Assembly: GCF_019457475.1 (NCBI RefSeq)
Contig: NZ_CP080413.1
Location: 62,001-126,000 of the forward strand
Direction: 5' to 3'
From: Shewanella acanthi
Lineage (GTDB): Bacteria; Pseudomonadota; Gammaproteobacteria; Enterobacterales; Shewanellaceae
DNA length: 64,000 nucleotides
Position 1 is the first letter of the stretch, and each line of letters begins with the position of its first letter. Below are positions 53,554 to 64,000 of the stretch, piece by piece. The notes under the pieces were generated by a model that was not told the DNA's origin, made no database searches, and saw only the letters and a program-made list of their open reading frames with translations. Made by a program: the position numbers and the translations under genes.

Positions 53554-53992
53554 TTATCTGAAACTCCCGATTGCCAAAGTCTCTGGCATGGTTAGCCATG
53601 TCCTATTGATTAAGGAACAGTCTGTGTAAAAGGCCAATGACCCGACATCTATTTTTGGGCGCCTAAGGTATCACAGTTAATTGGGGAGGGTTTGTGAAAC
53701 ATCGCCAAACTTGGAGTAAAAATAGGCAAAATTTAGATTTTGGTGGTATTAATTAAACTTTTCTCAAATTTTTGAGTTTAAATTGAGATTTGATCATTTT
53801 TTGCGGCGAATTTGGCGGTGGTTTTGCGAAATACGGATTTTAAGTCTGGAGCGATTTAGCCGAAAATATCGCATTTTGGCGGATTTTTAGACATAAATAC
53901 ATAAAAAAGCGCCGACAATAGAGTCGGCGCTGTTGAATTGCTGTCAAAGCTAATGGCGTTAGGCCAAAAGTGTTGCGCTTAAGCCTGACGGA
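53554..53992. other. Intergenic region between pckA and symporter genes
   Basis: Both genes run leftward. It contains the pckA terminator at 53903 and an AT-rich stretch upstream of the symporter gene that should hold its promoter. No gene is seen. Confidence 0.5.
53903..53931 (-). terminator. Terminator of pckA
   Basis: Stem AGCGCCGAC/GTCGGCGCT with a six-base loop; on the minus strand it is followed by a T-run. It lies about 60 bases past the pckA stop. Confidence 0.9.
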
Positions 53993-55534
53993 TTAAGCCT
54001 TAGGGCCCGCGTTACGGATAGCGTCCGATACTTGGTACTTAGCGAAGTTCTTAGTGAACGCCTCTGCTAACTTTTGGGCGTACTCAGCGTAAAGCGCTTT
54101 GTCGCTCCAAGTGTTGACTGGGTTTAGCAGGTTGCTATCAACACCTTCAACGGCAACAGGAACCGCTAGGTTTAGGGTGTCTAAGTGGATAGTTTCAGCA
54201 TCCTTTAACGCACCTGTGACGATCGCATCGATGATGGCGCGTGTGGTTGGGATATCAAAACGCTTACCAATACCGTGTGGACCGCCCGTCCAGCCAGTGT
54301 TCACTAGGTACACTTGGCTGCCGAATGATTCGATGCGTTTCATCAACAGTTCCGCGTACACGCCAGCAGGGCGTGGGAAGAAAGGAGCGCCGAAACAGGT
54401 AGAGAAGGTCGATTGAATCGCAGAGGTTGAGCCGATTTCGGTCGAACCCACCTTGGCGGTGTAACCCGACAGGAAGTGATAGGCAGCTTGTTCCTTCGAC
54501 AGAATAGACACTGGCGGCAGAACACCTGATACGTCACAGGTTAAGAACACAACGGCGTGTGGCTCAGCGCCACGGTTGTCTTCTTTACGTTGGGCGATGT
54601 GCTCGAGTGGGTAGGCCGCGCGGGTGTTTTCCGTCAGGCTGCTGTCCTTGTAGTTTGGTACGCGTTGCTCATCCATGACGACGTTTTCAAGCACAGTACC
54701 GAAACGAATCGCATCCCAAATCACAGGCTCGTTCTTTTGGCTTAGGTCGATACATTTAGCGTAGCAACCGCCCTCGATGTTGAATACACCGCCTGGTGCC
54801 CAGCCGTGCTCGTCGTCACCGATCAGGAAACGCTTAGGATCGGCAGACAGTGTGGTTTTACCCGTGCCAGATAGGCCGAAGAATAGGGTTGTGTCGCCAT
54901 CTTTACCTACGTTGGCAGAGCAGTGCATAGGTAACACGCCTTGAGCTGGCAGCAGGAAGTTCTGTACTGAGAACATCGATTTTTTCATTTCGCCAGCGTA
55001 CTTAAGACCTGCAAGTAGCACTTTGCGCTCGGCGAAGTTTAAGATAACTGCGGCATCTGAGTTAGTGCCGTCACGCTCAGGTACACAGACAAACTCTGGC
55101 GCGTTAAGGATTTGCCATACAGGCTTATCTTTAGGATTGAATTCTTCAGGAATGATAAACAGGTTGCGGGCAAACAGTTGGTGCCATGCGTACTGAGTGG
55201 TCACGCGCACAGGTTGGTAGTGCTCGGTATCGGCGCCCACTTCGAGATCCGATACAAACAGTTCTTTATCGGCAAGGAAGGCTTCAACACGTGCCCACAG
55301 GCCTTCAAAGGCACCTGAATCGAAGGCTTGGTTGACTGCGCCCCATTCGATATCTGCTTCAGAACCTGCTTCTTTCACGATAAAACGATCGCCTGGTGAG
55401 CGACCAGTGCGAGCACCGGTTTTAGCAACTAGCGCACCGTTAGCGGTCAGTTCACCCTCGCCGCGTAGCAGGGCGAGTTCGACAAGTTGAGCTGTTGTTG
55501 GGTTGTAATGAACGCGGTTTAATCCATCCGCCAT
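53993..55534 (-). CDS. pckA: Phosphoenolpyruvate carboxykinase (ATP)
   Basis: A 513-residue enzyme with the P-loop '[16 protein letters not shown]', '[22 protein letters not shown]' metal-binding region and '[11 protein letters not shown]'. It converts oxaloacetate to phosphoenolpyruvate with ATP, the first step of gluconeogenesis. Slightly shorter than E. coli PckA (540). It is a single gene, with GGAGACC-type sequence just upstream of its ATG. Confidence 0.96.
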   Translation of the reverse strand: MADGLNRVHYNPTTAQLVELALLRGEGELTANGALVAKTGARTGRSPGDRFIVKEAGSEADIEWGAVNQAFDSGAFEGLWARVEAFLADKELFVSDLEVGADTEHYQPVRVTTQYAWHQLFARNLFIIPEEFNPKDKPVWQILNAPEFVCVPERDGTNSDAAVILNFAERKVLLAGLKYAGEMKKSMFSVQNFLLPAQGVLPMHCSANVGKDGDTTLFFGLSGTGKTTLSADPKRFLIGDDEHGWAPGGVFNIEGGCYAKCIDLSQKNEPVIWDAIRFGTVLENVVMDEQRVPNYKDSSLTENTRAAYPLEHIAQRKEDNRGAEPHAVVFLTCDVSGVLPPVSILSKEQAAYHFLSGYTAKVGSTEIGSTSAIQSTFSTCFGAPFFPRPAGVYAELLMKRIESFGSQVYLVNTGWTGGPHGIGKRFDIPTTRAIIDAIVTGALKDAETIHLDTLNLAVPVAVEGVDSNLLNPVNTWSDKALYAEYAQKLAEAFTKNFAKYQVSDAIRNAGPKA

Positions 55535-55698
55535 AATGAGGTCTCCATCTATTTATGCTTGTTATAATTAGGTTTTTTATTATCGATCGTGTGCCGATTT
55601 AGATTATTCACCTGTCCTATGGGCATTTACCCTAGGTCGAAGTGCTGTAGATTGTATCCTAACTGTTGGTAAAGTGTGAGGCGGATCGGGTTTGTGGC

Positions 55699-55735
55699 TA
55701 AAAAAATGGGCACCCTAGGGTGCCCATTTTTATTG
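55699..55735. terminator. Terminator of hslO
   Basis: Perfect palindrome AAAATGGGCACCC/GGGTGCCCATTTT with A-run and T-run on opposite sides. It ends the hslR-hslO transcript before the pckA promoter. Confidence 0.92.
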
Positions 55736-55745
55736 TCTTTCTCAA

Positions 55746-56606
55746 TTATTGCTGGGTGCTTGAAGCGGTACCATTGGCATAAATCGCTGCGATATCAATA
55801 CCATCGAATACGTATTTTGCATTGCAATACTCACAACCCATTTCGACGTTACCGTCTTCCGCTAAAATCGCTTCAACTTCGGCCTGATCGATAGTTTTGA
55901 TGGCCGCTGCGCTACGTTCACGTGAACAAGTACATTTAAAGGTCACTTGGATTGGGTCGAACAGGCGTACTTCTTCTTGGTGATATAAACGATGCAGCAC
56001 TTCTTCTGCATCTAAGCTAAACAGCTCTTCGCTCTTAATCGTCGCGGTTAGCTGGCTTAAGTGCTCAAAATCAGCGTTATGGTCTTCATCACTTGGCAGC
56101 ACCTGCAGGAACATACCCGCAGCCTGTTTGCCATTGGCGAATAACCAGAGCGCGGTCGGTAGCTGTTCAGATTGGTTAAAGTATTGCTCAACACAACCTG
56201 CCAGTGTTGGTTTATCCAGCGCGACCACACCTTGGTAACGCTCGCCTTCTTCTGGCGTCAGGGTGATGACCATATAACCTTGGCCAAACAGGTCTTCTAA
56301 GCTCGCATCATCGGCTAATTCGCCGTCCCAGCGGGCAACACCACGTAATTGCTGCTGGTTGTTACCGTTGATTACCGCCAGTGATACTGGGCCATTACCC
56401 TGTAATTGCACGCTGATATCGCCGTTAAACTTTAAGGTTGCGGTCAATAAAGAGGTCGCTGCCAGTAATTCACCCAGTAAAACCTGCAATACAGGCGGGT
56501 ACTGATGAGTACCCAGAACATGTTGATAGCTGTCTTGCAATTGCACTAATTCGCCACGCACATCGGCATTGTCGAACAGGTAGCGGTGTAAAATATCTTG
56601 TGTCAT
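55746..56606 (-). CDS. hslO: Redox-regulated chaperone Hsp33
   Basis: I start at ATG 56606 (286 residues), which gives the standard Hsp33 N-terminus [11 protein letters not shown]; the frame extends to 56651 without reason. The redox-sensing zinc site is near the C-terminus: C-x-C in '[10 protein letters not shown]' and C-x-x-C in 'GCEYCN'. Oxidation of these four Cys releases zinc and turns on holdase activity. It lies 38 bases downstream of hslR, forming the usual hslRO pair. Confidence 0.95.
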   Translation of the reverse strand: MTQDILHRYLFDNADVRGELVQLQDSYQHVLGTHQYPPVLQVLLGELLAATSLLTATLKFNGDISVQLQGNGPVSLAVINGNNQQQLRGVARWDGELADDASLEDLFGQGYMVITLTPEEGERYQGVVALDKPTLAGCVEQYFNQSEQLPTALWLFANGKQAAGMFLQVLPSDEDHNADFEHLSQLTATIKSEELFSLDAEEVLHRLYHQEEVRLFDPIQVTFKCTCSRERSAAAIKTIDQAEVEAILAEDGNVEMGCEYCNAKYVFDGIDIAAIYANGTASSTQQ

Positions 56607-56644
56607 TTTGTATCTCACTTTGGGGTCACTATCACAGTGCTGCG

Positions 56645-57043
56645 TTAGCATTCTTTAAAACGGATAATCTGGCGACGCTGCTTTTTATCCGGTTTGTGGT
56701 CAGGTGCAGGATTATTGAGAATATTCAATCGCCTTGCTTCGGCATTCACCGCACGTTTAGCCACGCTTTTGGGTGTTTCTTCGTATAATTCTTGGGCAAT
56801 AGACGCACTTTGGCGCAATTCCGATAATTTTTTTATGACGATTTCTTTCTCGTCAAACCCTTGTCTAATCTTAAGGATGGCACCTATCTCGGCATTCTTA
56901 CTAGATTTGGTACGTGCACCGTTGTAATGTACCTTGCCTCCATTGATCATTTCTTTGGCAATAGCTCGGGTTTTATAAAAACGTGCTGCCCACAACCACT
57001 TATCGAGCCTTACGTGAGTATTGTCCGTTGGACTTGGTGCCAT
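56645..57043 (-). CDS. hslR: Heat-shock RNA-binding protein Hsp15
   Basis: I start at ATG 57043, five bases after GGAG (132 residues). The protein has an N-terminal S4 RNA-binding domain: '[32 protein letters not shown]', then a basic C-terminal tail '[16 protein letters not shown]'. Hsp15 binds 50S subunits that carry a stalled peptidyl-tRNA. It is the first gene of hslRO. No clear sigma-32 promoter is visible. Confidence 0.93.
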   Translation of the reverse strand: MAPSPTDNTHVRLDKWLWAARFYKTRAIAKEMINGGKVHYNGARTKSSKNAEIGAILKIRQGFDEKEIVIKKLSELRQSASIAQELYEETPKSVAKRAVNAEARRLNILNNPAPDHKPDKKQRRQIIRFKEC

Positions 57044-57292
57044 AGTGTCTCCAAGGAAAAGATCGAATAGTTCACATGCTGGGCAAGAAAATGTGCAGGG
57101 CCCATTTTTATCGCCTAAAAGGGTGGTGTGCCTCACACCCAATTAAGGCGGGCAAAGTTAGCATAATTGGTCAATTTTCGCCAATTGCAATACTGTTATG
57201 GGGTTGTTGCCAAATGCGCGCTAGGTTAGCATGTGGCGGGCAACATTAATTACATAATCAGAACAGAGACCTGACAGAGGGTCCACTTATAT

Positions 57293-58219
57293 ATGGATTT
57301 ATTAGACAAAGTCATCGCAAAAGCTGCAGGGATCCCACATAAACCGTTGAGCCGAATTGTATTCTGGTTTGGTTTTGTTATGTGTATTCTGTTGGCCGCG
57401 CAAATCACCTGGAAACTCGTACCCGGTAACGCCTCCACAAGTGCTTGGTCTCCTACGGCGACAACGACAGCCACTCAAGGTAGCGGGCAGTTTGACCTCG
57501 CAGGCCTAAAACAACTCGCCCTGTTTGGCAAAGCAGAACCTAAATCCGATAAACCGAAAGTGGAAGTGGTTGAAACCGTAACCGATGCCCCTAAAACCAC
57601 ACTTTCGATTCAGTTAACCGGTGTTGTTGCCTCTACGGCGAATCAAAAAGGTTTGGCCATTATTGAATCTAGCGGTAGCCAAGAGACCTACAGTCTAGGC
57701 GACAAAATTAAAGGCACTCAGGCCTCGCTTAAAGAGGTGTACGCCGACCGCATTATCATCACCAACGCAGGGCGCTTCGAAACCCTAATGCTCGATGGAT
57801 TGGTTTACACCAGCCAGAGCGAAGCGAATCAACAGTTACAAAAAGCCAAGAACGTTCGCAGTGAGAAAGTCAGCCGCGTCGACCAACGTCAAAATGCTGA
57901 AGTAGCACAGGACTTGGCCGAATCCCGTAGTGAATTGCTCGCCGATCCAAGCAAAATCACCGATTACATTGCTATCTCTCCGGTAAGACAAGGTGAAGAA
58001 GTGGTCGGTTATCGCTTAAATCCTGGCAAGGATATGAACCTATTTAAGCAGGCTGGGTTCAAACCCAACGATCTTGCTAAATCGATTAACGGATTTGACC
58101 TGACTGTGATGAGTCAGTCCCTAGAATTAATGAGCCAGTTACCTGAATTAACAGAAGTTTCCGTTATGGTTGAGCGGGAAGGGCAACTGGTTGAAATCAT
58201 GTTTAGTTTGCCGCAATAA
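57293..58219 (+). CDS. gspC: Type II secretion protein GspC
   Basis: A 308-residue bitopic protein: membrane segment about 22-42, a periplasmic homology region (about 95-175, 'LSIQLTGVVASTANQKGLAIIESSGSQETYSLGDKI') and a C-terminal PDZ-like domain (about 220-308). GspC links the inner-membrane platform to the secretin. It is the first gene of the gsp operon; the 150-base region shared with divergent hslR must hold the promoter. The start ATG lies after GAGGGTCC. Confidence 0.93.
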   Translation: MDLLDKVIAKAAGIPHKPLSRIVFWFGFVMCILLAAQITWKLVPGNASTSAWSPTATTTATQGSGQFDLAGLKQLALFGKAEPKSDKPKVEVVETVTDAPKTTLSIQLTGVVASTANQKGLAIIESSGSQETYSLGDKIKGTQASLKEVYADRIIITNAGRFETLMLDGLVYTSQSEANQQLQKAKNVRSEKVSRVDQRQNAEVAQDLAESRSELLADPSKITDYIAISPVRQGEEVVGYRLNPGKDMNLFKQAGFKPNDLAKSINGFDLTVMSQSLELMSQLPELTEVSVMVEREGQLVEIMFSLPQ

Positions 58220-58243
58220 CACGCGTTAGAGGAAAGTAGAACA

Positions 58244-60358
58244 ATGAATAACAAACGGATTCGACGCAAACTGATTGCTGGAGTTGTGGCAGGCGCCACT
58301 ATGCTGACCTCGCAATTCGTTTGGTCCGAGCAATATGCGGCCAACTTTAAGGGCACAGATATTCAGGAATTTATCAATATCGTTGGTAAAAACCTGAACA
58401 AGACCATCATTGTTGACCCGACGATTCGCGGCAAAATTAACGTACGCAGCTACGATCTGCTCAACGATGAGCAGTACTACCAATTTTTCCTCAACGTTCT
58501 TCAGGTTTACGGTTATGCCATCGTTGAGATGGAAAACAACGTCATCAAGGTTATCAAGGATAAAGACGCGAAAACCGCGGCAATCCGTGTTGCCAATGAT
58601 AATGACCCAGGTTTGGGTGATGAAATGGTGACCCGCATCGTGGCACTGTACAACACCGAAGCCAAGCAATTAGCGCCGCTGCTGCGCCAATTAAACGATA
58701 ACGCCGGTGGTGGTAACGTTGTGAACTACGACCCATCGAACGTGTTAATGCTGTCGGGTCGTGCCGCAGTGGTGAACAAGTTAGTCGAAATCGTTCGCCG
58801 CGTGGATAAACAGGGTGATACCTCAGTGCAAGTGGTGCCGCTCGAATACGCCTCAGCCAGTGAAATGGTGCGTATCATCGATACCTTATACCGTGCATCG
58901 GCTAACCAAGCACAAATGCCAGGCCAAGCGCCAAAGGTAGTTGCTGACGAGCGTATTAACGCCGTGATAGTCAGTGGTGATGAGAAAAGTCGCCAACGCG
59001 TGGTTGAGCTTATCCATCGTCTCGATGCCGAGCAGGCCAGCACGGGCAATACTAAGGTACGTTACCTGCGTTACGCTAAAGCCGAAGATTTGGTTGAAGT
59101 GTTAACGGGTTTCGCCCAGAAGCTTGAGGGCGAGAAGGATACCAGCGCCCAAGGTGCGGGTAAGCGCCGTAATGAAATCAATATCATGGCCCACACGGAC
59201 ACTAACGCTTTAGTGATCAGTGCCGAGCCAGACCAAATGCGTACCATCGAGAGCGTTATCAACCAACTCGACATTCGCCGTGCGCAGGTGTTGGTTGAAG
59301 CCATTATTGTTGAAGTTGCCGAAGGTGATAACGTTGGTCTCGGCATACAGTGGGCCTCTAAGGCCGGTGGTGGCACTCAATTTAATAACCTTGGGCCAAC
59401 CATTGGTGAGATTGGCGCCGGTATCTGGCAGGCTCAAAGTGAAGGTGGTGACACAGTAACCACCATTGATAGTAATGGTAACCCTGTCACGACGACTAAC
59501 CCTGAGACAGAAGGGGATATCACCCTGCTTGCGACAGCTCTGGGCAAAGTCAATGGTATGGCATGGGGCGTGGCCATGGGTGACTTTGGTGCCCTCATCC
59601 AAGCTGTATCAGCCGATACTAACTCCAACGTACTGGCAACGCCGTCTATCACGACCTTAGATAACCAAGAAGCCTCATTTATCGTCGGTGATGAAGTACC
59701 AATTCTGACCGGTTCAACCGCGAGCTCAAGTAACAGCAATCCATTCCAAACCGTTGAGCGTAAAGAGGTTGGGGTTAAGCTGAAGGTTGTGCCACAGATC
59801 AACGAAGGTAACGCCGTTAAACTCGCCATCGAGCAGGAAGTCTCGGGGGTTAATGGTAATACGGGCGTGGATATTTCCTTTGCAACCCGCCGTTTAACGA
59901 CCACAGTGATGGCTGATTCGGGCCAAATCGTAGTGCTCGGTGGTCTGATTAACGAAGAAGTCCAAGAGAGTGTGCAGAAAGTGCCTATCCTTGGTGATAT
60001 TCCTGTGCTTGGTCATTTGTTCAAATCTTCTTCAAGCAAAAAGACTAAGAAGAACCTGATGGTCTTCATCAAGCCAACCATTATCCGTGATGGTATGACA
60101 ATGGAAGGCATCGCAGGTCGTAAATATAACTATTTCAGAGCATTACAGCTTGAGCAGCAAGAGCGTGGCGTTAATTTAATGCCAAATACTCAGGTACCGG
60201 TGCTGGAAGAATGGAGTCAGTCTGACTATCTACCGCCTGAAGTGAACGAGATTTTAGAGCGTTACAAAGAAGGTAAAGGCCTAGACACCCAAATCCGTAA
60301 TACGGATTCGACCCTCAAGGCGCTGGATGAAAACCAAGCAAAAGACACAACACAATGA
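58244..60358 (+). CDS. gspD: Type II secretion outer-membrane secretin GspD
   Basis: A 704-residue secretin. A signal peptide (ending VWSEQ) precedes N0-N3 domains (about 30-400), then the secretin core. The conserved end of the core '[31 protein letters not shown]' and '[17 protein letters not shown]' are clear. A Ser-rich loop '[12 protein letters not shown]' is in the gate region. It forms the multimeric outer-membrane channel. The C-terminal 60 or so residues may interact with a pilotin. Its stop overlaps the gspE start (ATGA). Confidence 0.96.
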   Translation: MNNKRIRRKLIAGVVAGATMLTSQFVWSEQYAANFKGTDIQEFINIVGKNLNKTIIVDPTIRGKINVRSYDLLNDEQYYQFFLNVLQVYGYAIVEMENNVIKVIKDKDAKTAAIRVANDNDPGLGDEMVTRIVALYNTEAKQLAPLLRQLNDNAGGGNVVNYDPSNVLMLSGRAAVVNKLVEIVRRVDKQGDTSVQVVPLEYASASEMVRIIDTLYRASANQAQMPGQAPKVVADERINAVIVSGDEKSRQRVVELIHRLDAEQASTGNTKVRYLRYAKAEDLVEVLTGFAQKLEGEKDTSAQGAGKRRNEINIMAHTDTNALVISAEPDQMRTIESVINQLDIRRAQVLVEAIIVEVAEGDNVGLGIQWASKAGGGTQFNNLGPTIGEIGAGIWQAQSEGGDTVTTIDSNGNPVTTTNPETEGDITLLATALGKVNGMAWGVAMGDFGALIQAVSADTNSNVLATPSITTLDNQEASFIVGDEVPILTGSTASSSNSNPFQTVERKEVGVKLKVVPQINEGNAVKLAIEQEVSGVNGNTGVDISFATRRLTTTVMADSGQIVVLGGLINEEVQESVQKVPILGDIPVLGHLFKSSSSKKTKKNLMVFIKPTIIRDGMTMEGIAGRKYNYFRALQLEQQERGVNLMPNTQVPVLEEWSQSDYLPPEVNEILERYKEGKGLDTQIRNTDSTLKALDENQAKDTTQ

Positions 60359-61920
60359 GTGAAATCCAAGTATCCCCAGTCGAGGACTTAGGCCTAGTTT
60401 CAAATGAACTGGGTCTAGAGGCAGAAGGTGATGAGGTTTTTCGCTCCAATAGTAAAGAGCGTTTACCCTTTGCTTTCGCCCATCGCCACGAGGTGATTCT
60501 GTCCTACGGCGAAACGGGTGAGTTAACCCTTTTTTACACCGCAAAAACGCCGCTAGCGGCCATGCTCGAAGCGCGCCGCTACTCGGGTGTCGATCTGCCT
60601 TTGGTGCAGCTCGAGGCAGGTAAATTTGAAGCTAAGCTGACCCAAGCCTATCAAGCCAACTCTTCTGAAGCGCAGCAGCTAATGGAAGACATTGGTAACG
60701 AGATGGACTTGTTCACCCTCGCCGAAGAAATGCCGCAGACCGAAGATCTGCTCGAGGGGGATGATGATGCGCCGATCATCAAGTTAATCAACGCCCTGTT
60801 GTCGGAAGCGATTAAAGAAGAAGCCTCGGATATCCACATCGAAACCTATGAGAAGCAGCTAGTGGTGCGCTTCCGTATCGACGGTGTACTCAAAGAAGTG
60901 CTTAAGCCGAACCGTAAATTGTCTTCGCTACTCGTGTCGCGTATCAAGGTTATGGCGCGTCTGGACATTGCCGAGAAGCGTGTTCCGCAGGACGGCCGTA
61001 TCTCACTACGGATTGCGGGCCGTGCGGTAGACGTGCGGGTTTCGACTATGCCATCAAGCCACGGTGAGCGTGTGGTGCTGCGTCTTTTAGACAAAAACGC
61101 CGGTAATCTCGACTTAAAACAATTGGGCATGACCGACAGCATTCGGGTGAAATTTGATGAATTAATTCGTCGCCCACACGGCATTATCCTCGTCACGGGG
61201 CCAACGGGCTCGGGTAAGAGTACGACGCTTTATGCGGGCTTAACTGAAATTAATTCGAAAGACACCAACATCTTAACCGTTGAAGACCCAATCGAATACG
61301 AGTTAGAAGGTATTGGTCAAACCCAAGTGAACACTAAGGCGGACATGACCTTCGCCCGTGGTCTGCGTGCGATTCTGCGTCAAGACCCTGACGTGGTGAT
61401 GATCGGGGAAATTCGTGACCTCGAGACAGCCCAAATTGCGGTGCAGGCATCGCTTACTGGTCACTTGGTGATTTCGACCCTCCATACCAACACTGCATCG
61501 GGCGCGATTACCCGTTTGCAGGATATGGGCGTCGAGCCATTCCTTGTATCTTCGAGTTTACTCGGGGTATTAGCACAACGTCTTATTCGTACCCTGTGTC
61601 CTAAGTGTAAGACCGAGCATGCCCCCGATACTCGCGAGCGAGAATTGCTAGGGATTAGCGCAGACGATCCACGGGTTATTTACCGTGCCAATGGCTGTAA
61701 GGCTTGTGGAAGTAGCGGTTATCGCGGTCGTACCGGTATCCACGAGTTGTTATTGGTGGATGATAATGTACGCGAACTGATCCACGGTGGTCGTGGAGAG
61801 CTAGCAATTGAAAAATACATTCGTCAATCGGTACCGAGCATTCGCCACGATGGCATGAGCAAAGTGCTCTTGGGCATCACCACACTCGAAGAAGTGCTAA
61901 GGGTGACCCGCGAGGAGTAA
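60355..61920 (+). CDS. gspE: Type II secretion ATPase GspE
   Basis: A 521-residue ATPase. The N-terminal domain binds GspL. Walker A is '[10 protein letters not shown]' (about 282-291), Asp box '[19 protein letters not shown]', Walker B '[16 protein letters not shown]', and a four-Cys zinc module 'CPKCKTEH...[11 protein letters not shown]' sits near residues 415-460. It powers pseudopilus growth from the cytoplasm. It overlaps gspD by four bases. Confidence 0.96.
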   Translation: MSEIQVSPVEDLGLVSNELGLEAEGDEVFRSNSKERLPFAFAHRHEVILSYGETGELTLFYTAKTPLAAMLEARRYSGVDLPLVQLEAGKFEAKLTQAYQANSSEAQQLMEDIGNEMDLFTLAEEMPQTEDLLEGDDDAPIIKLINALLSEAIKEEASDIHIETYEKQLVVRFRIDGVLKEVLKPNRKLSSLLVSRIKVMARLDIAEKRVPQDGRISLRIAGRAVDVRVSTMPSSHGERVVLRLLDKNAGNLDLKQLGMTDSIRVKFDELIRRPHGIILVTGPTGSGKSTTLYAGLTEINSKDTNILTVEDPIEYELEGIGQTQVNTKADMTFARGLRAILRQDPDVVMIGEIRDLETAQIAVQASLTGHLVISTLHTNTASGAITRLQDMGVEPFLVSSSLLGVLAQRLIRTLCPKCKTEHAPDTRERELLGISADDPRVIYRANGCKACGSSGYRGRTGIHELLLVDDNVRELIHGGRGELAIEKYIRQSVPSIRHDGMSKVLLGITTLEEVLRVTREE

Positions 61921-61923
61921 GCT

Positions 61924-63147
61924 ATGCCAGCATTTGAATATAAGGCGCTTTCTGCCCAAGGAAAACAGCTCAAGGGTGTGATTGAGGCGGATACCGCCAG
62001 ACACGCCCGTAGCCAACTGCGGGATCAGCGCATGATGCCGCTGGAAATTCAGCCTGTCACCGAAAAAGAAGCTAAAGCGAAAAGCGCCGGCTTCTCAGCC
62101 TTTAAACGGGGGATTTCGGTTTCTGAGTTAGCGCTGATCACCCGTCAGCTAGCAACCCTGGTTGCTGCGGGTCTGCCGATTGAAGAATGTCTTAAGGCGG
62201 TCGGTCAGCAGTGCGAAAAGGCGCGTCTTGCTAGCATGATTATGGCGGTGCGCTCCCGCGTGGTTGAGGGTTATAGCCTGGCCGATTCGCTGGCAGAATT
62301 TCCACATATTTTTGACGACTTATACCGTGCCATGGTGGCTTCGGGCGAAAAATCCGGTCACTTGGAAATCGTCCTTAATCGTTTAGCCGATTACACCGAG
62401 CGTCGCCAACAGCTTAAATCTAAGCTGCAGCAGGCGATGATTTACCCAATTATGCTGACCTTAGTCGCCATTGGTGTGGTATCTGTATTGTTAGCGGCGG
62501 TTGTGCCTAAGGTAGTTGGTCAGTTTGAGCATATGGGCGCCGAGCTGCCAGCATCGACACGCCTGCTGATTGCGGCTTCTGAGTTTGTGCAATCCTACGG
62601 CCTGTTCGTATTGTTGGCGATTGTCATCATGATTGTCGCGTTCCAGCGTATGCTGAAATCCGCCGTCTTTCGAATGAAGTACGATACCTTTTTGCTGAAA
62701 ATGCCGGTGATTGGCCGCGTCAGTAAGGGCTTGAATACCGCGCGTTTCGCTCGCACTTTAAGTATCTTATCCGCAAGTTCTGTACCCTTACTCGACGGTA
62801 TGCGTATCGCCAGTGAAGTATTGCAGAATATGCGCGTGCGAGCTGCGGTGGATGACGCCACGGCTCGGGTCCGTGAGGGAACCAGCTTAGGTGCGGCGCT
62901 GACTAACACTAAGCTATTCCCAGCGATGATGCTGTACATGATCGCCTCGGGTGAGAAGAGTGGCCAGTTAGAGGAAATGCTTGAGCGTGCGGCCGATAAC
63001 CAAGACCGCGAGTTCGAGAGCAATGTGACCTTAGCGCTTGGGGTGTTCGAGCCTGTGTTGGTGATTAGCATGGCGGGTGTGGTGCTTTTTATCGTGATGG
63101 CCATTCTGCAACCGATTTTAGAACTGAACAATTTGATTAGTGGTTAG
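61924..63147 (+). CDS. gspF: Type II secretion inner-membrane protein GspF
   Basis: A 407-residue polytopic protein with two GspF domains, each starting with the 'ELALITRQLATLVAAGLPIEECL' and 'RTLSILSASSVPLLDGM' type pattern, and three membrane segments (about 170-195, 222-244 and 376-398). It forms the core of the inner-membrane platform with GspE. It starts three bases after gspE. Confidence 0.95.
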   Translation: MPAFEYKALSAQGKQLKGVIEADTARHARSQLRDQRMMPLEIQPVTEKEAKAKSAGFSAFKRGISVSELALITRQLATLVAAGLPIEECLKAVGQQCEKARLASMIMAVRSRVVEGYSLADSLAEFPHIFDDLYRAMVASGEKSGHLEIVLNRLADYTERRQQLKSKLQQAMIYPIMLTLVAIGVVSVLLAAVVPKVVGQFEHMGAELPASTRLLIAASEFVQSYGLFVLLAIVIMIVAFQRMLKSAVFRMKYDTFLLKMPVIGRVSKGLNTARFARTLSILSASSVPLLDGMRIASEVLQNMRVRAAVDDATARVREGTSLGAALTNTKLFPAMMLYMIASGEKSGQLEEMLERAADNQDREFESNVTLALGVFEPVLVISMAGVVLFIVMAILQPILELNNLISG

Positions 63148-63198
63148 ATTAATACCATTGCTAAAGCTGTGGTGCCGATTTTTTAGGAGAAGTAATAG

Positions 63199-63633
63199 AT
63201 GCAAATGAACAAGAAGCACAAAGGTTTTACCTTACTCGAAGTGATGGTGGTTATCGTGATTTTGGGTATTTTGGCCTCTATGGTGGTACCAAACCTAATG
63301 GGTAACAAAGATAAAGCGGATCAACAAAAAGCCGTGTCTGACATTGTTTCCCTCGAAAATGCCCTAGATATGTACAAGTTAGATAACGGCGTGTATCCAT
63401 CGACAGAGCAAGGTTTAGAAGCCTTAGTGCAAAAGCCAACCATTTCGCCAGAGCCACGTAACTACCGTGAAGAAGGTTATGTGAAACGTCTGCCACAGGA
63501 TCCATGGCGTAACGATTATCTGCTGTTAAGCCCAGGTGAAAACAGCAAGTTAGACGTTTTCAGTGCTGGTCCTGATGGTCAACCAGGTACCGAAGACGAC
63601 ATCGGTAACTGGAACCTACAGAACTTCCAATAA
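63199..63633 (+). CDS. gspG: Major type II pseudopilin GspG
   Basis: A 144-residue prepilin: the prepilin-peptidase site 'HKG/FTLLEVMVVIVILGILAS' and a C-terminal 'DPWRNDYLLLSPG' with 'SAGPDGQPGTEDDIGNW', the Ca2+-binding loop of GspG. It polymerises into the pseudopilus. RBS AGGAG lies nine bases before the ATG; a second ATG two codons in is also possible. Confidence 0.96.
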   Translation: MQMNKKHKGFTLLEVMVVIVILGILASMVVPNLMGNKDKADQQKAVSDIVSLENALDMYKLDNGVYPSTEQGLEALVQKPTISPEPRNYREEGYVKRLPQDPWRNDYLLLSPGENSKLDVFSAGPDGQPGTEDDIGNWNLQNFQ

Positions 63634-63634
63634 G

Positions 63635-64000
63635 ATGGTAAAACTGCGCCAAGCTGGCTTCACCCTGCTTGAGGTGATGTTGGTGGTCTTATTGATGGGG
63701 CTCACGGCTGCGGCCGTGACCATGTCTATTGGTAATTCCGGCCCGAAACAGGCGCTGGAAAAGACGGCGCAGCAATTTATTGCCGCAACTGAACTCGTGC
63801 TCGATGAAACCGTACTGAGTGGCTATTTCATCGGCATAGTGGTTGAGAAAGACAGTTATCAGTTTGTGTATTACAACGACGGCAAGTGGAACCCGCTTGA
63901 GCAGGATAAACTCCTTGCCAGCAAGCAGATGGAGCCTGGCGTCGTGATGAACCTGGTTCTCGACGGGATGCCGTTAGTGCAGGAAGATGAAGAAGAGGAT
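63635..64000 (+). CDS. gspH: Type II minor pseudopilin GspH (partial)
   Basis: The gene starts at ATG 63635, one base after the gspG stop, and runs off the window at 122 codons. The N-terminus MVKLRQAGFTLLEVMLVVLL is a prepilin peptidase site (cut after Gly), followed by a hydrophobic helix. The acidic end of the visible part (QEDEEED) falls in the typical GspH loop. It is the next gene in the usual gsp order, so the operon should continue with gspI. Confidence 0.9.
   Translation, partial: MVKLRQAGFTLLEVMLVVLLMGLTAAAVTMSIGNSGPKQALEKTAQQFIAATELVLDETVLSGYFIGIVVEKDSYQFVYYNDGKWNPLEQDKLLASKQMEPGVVMNLVLDGMPLVQEDEEED

Noticed and set aside
57190..57240. CCCCAT-like element on the minus strand upstream of hslR as a sigma-32 promoter
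   Set aside because: The -10-like CCCCATAA is present, but no CTTGAA-type -35 lies 13-15 bases upstream, so heat-shock control could not be supported from sequence.
1..64000. Mobile elements, CRISPR arrays, tRNA or rRNA genes
   Set aside because: None seen on either strand: no transposase or integrase frames, no regularly spaced repeats apart from the short hutH tail repeat and the protein-coding DGSG repeats, and no cloverleaf or rRNA-like blocks noticed.

Overview
The window looks like a stretch of core chromosome from a Shewanella species close to S. oneidensis. This is inferred from gene content and order: the hutU-hutH pair beside divergent hutC and hutI, moeA-moeB near a ferritin gene, ribB behind an FMN riboswitch, and pckA-hslO-hslR running away from a gsp (type II secretion) operon. 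No rRNA, tRNA, insertion sequence, phage gene, integrase or CRISPR array is visible. Base composition and codon use look even throughout. Most genes belong to known families, so the interest lies in envelope proteins of unknown role, fusions and regulatory DNA.

Layout. 0.05-4.0 kb: a four-gene envelope operon (LpoB-like lipoprotein, repeat lipoprotein, YcfL-like lipoprotein, periplasmic protein) and an NlpC/P60 lipoprotein. 4.2-8.3 kb: mogA, then a leftward operon of a secreted S33-type hydrolase and a NatA/NatB-like ABC exporter. 8.6-13.5 kb: an acyl-CoA synthetase, two hotdog thioesterases, a small GNAT-like protein, mtnC and a small membrane protein. 13.6-17.5 kb: a Ser-type sulfatase and a DUF885 lipoprotein. 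17.8-23.3 kb: the histidine utilisation genes with a perfect 16-bp palindrome as likely HutC operator. 23.5-31.2 kb: small envelope proteins (including a fused lysozyme-inhibitor-like protein), a YbdG-type MscS channel, a lipid acyltransferase-like protein, an NRDE protein, and a His-tailed polytopic membrane protein. 31.4-40.1 kb: MarC family protein, an M6 protease with a GlyGly-CTERM tail, ubiC, a FliL-like protein, rlmF, moeB/moeA and ferritin. 40.2-47.3 kb: a GGDEF/EAL sensor, ribB with its riboswitch, oligopeptidase B and a GIY-YIG protein. 47.7-53.6 kb: two lipoproteins (one a regular 18-residue repeat protein), an M14 carboxypeptidase and a dicarboxylate symporter. 54-57 kb: pckA and the heat-shock pair hslO/hslR. 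57.3 kb to the end: gspC-D-E-F-G and the start of gspH.

How genes connect. hutH, hutU and hutI together take histidine to N-formiminoglutamate under HutC; the last step is not encoded here. mogA, moeB and moeA all serve molybdenum cofactor synthesis but sit in two places. The M6 protease carries a C-terminal sorting signal of the class associated with type II secretion, and the gsp operon begins 22 kb downstream. Several convergent gene pairs are separated by strong bidirectional hairpin terminators.

The best candidates for something undescribed are the four-gene LpoB/YcfL operon, a pair of loci sharing clustered TGTCCG inverted repeats upstream of unknown envelope proteins, the ZIP-like/permease/His-tail fusion, the 18-residue DGSG repeat lipoprotein, and a possible 20-codon leader ORF in front of ferritin. 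All functional statements come from reading the sequence and remembered family features; no database search was run.
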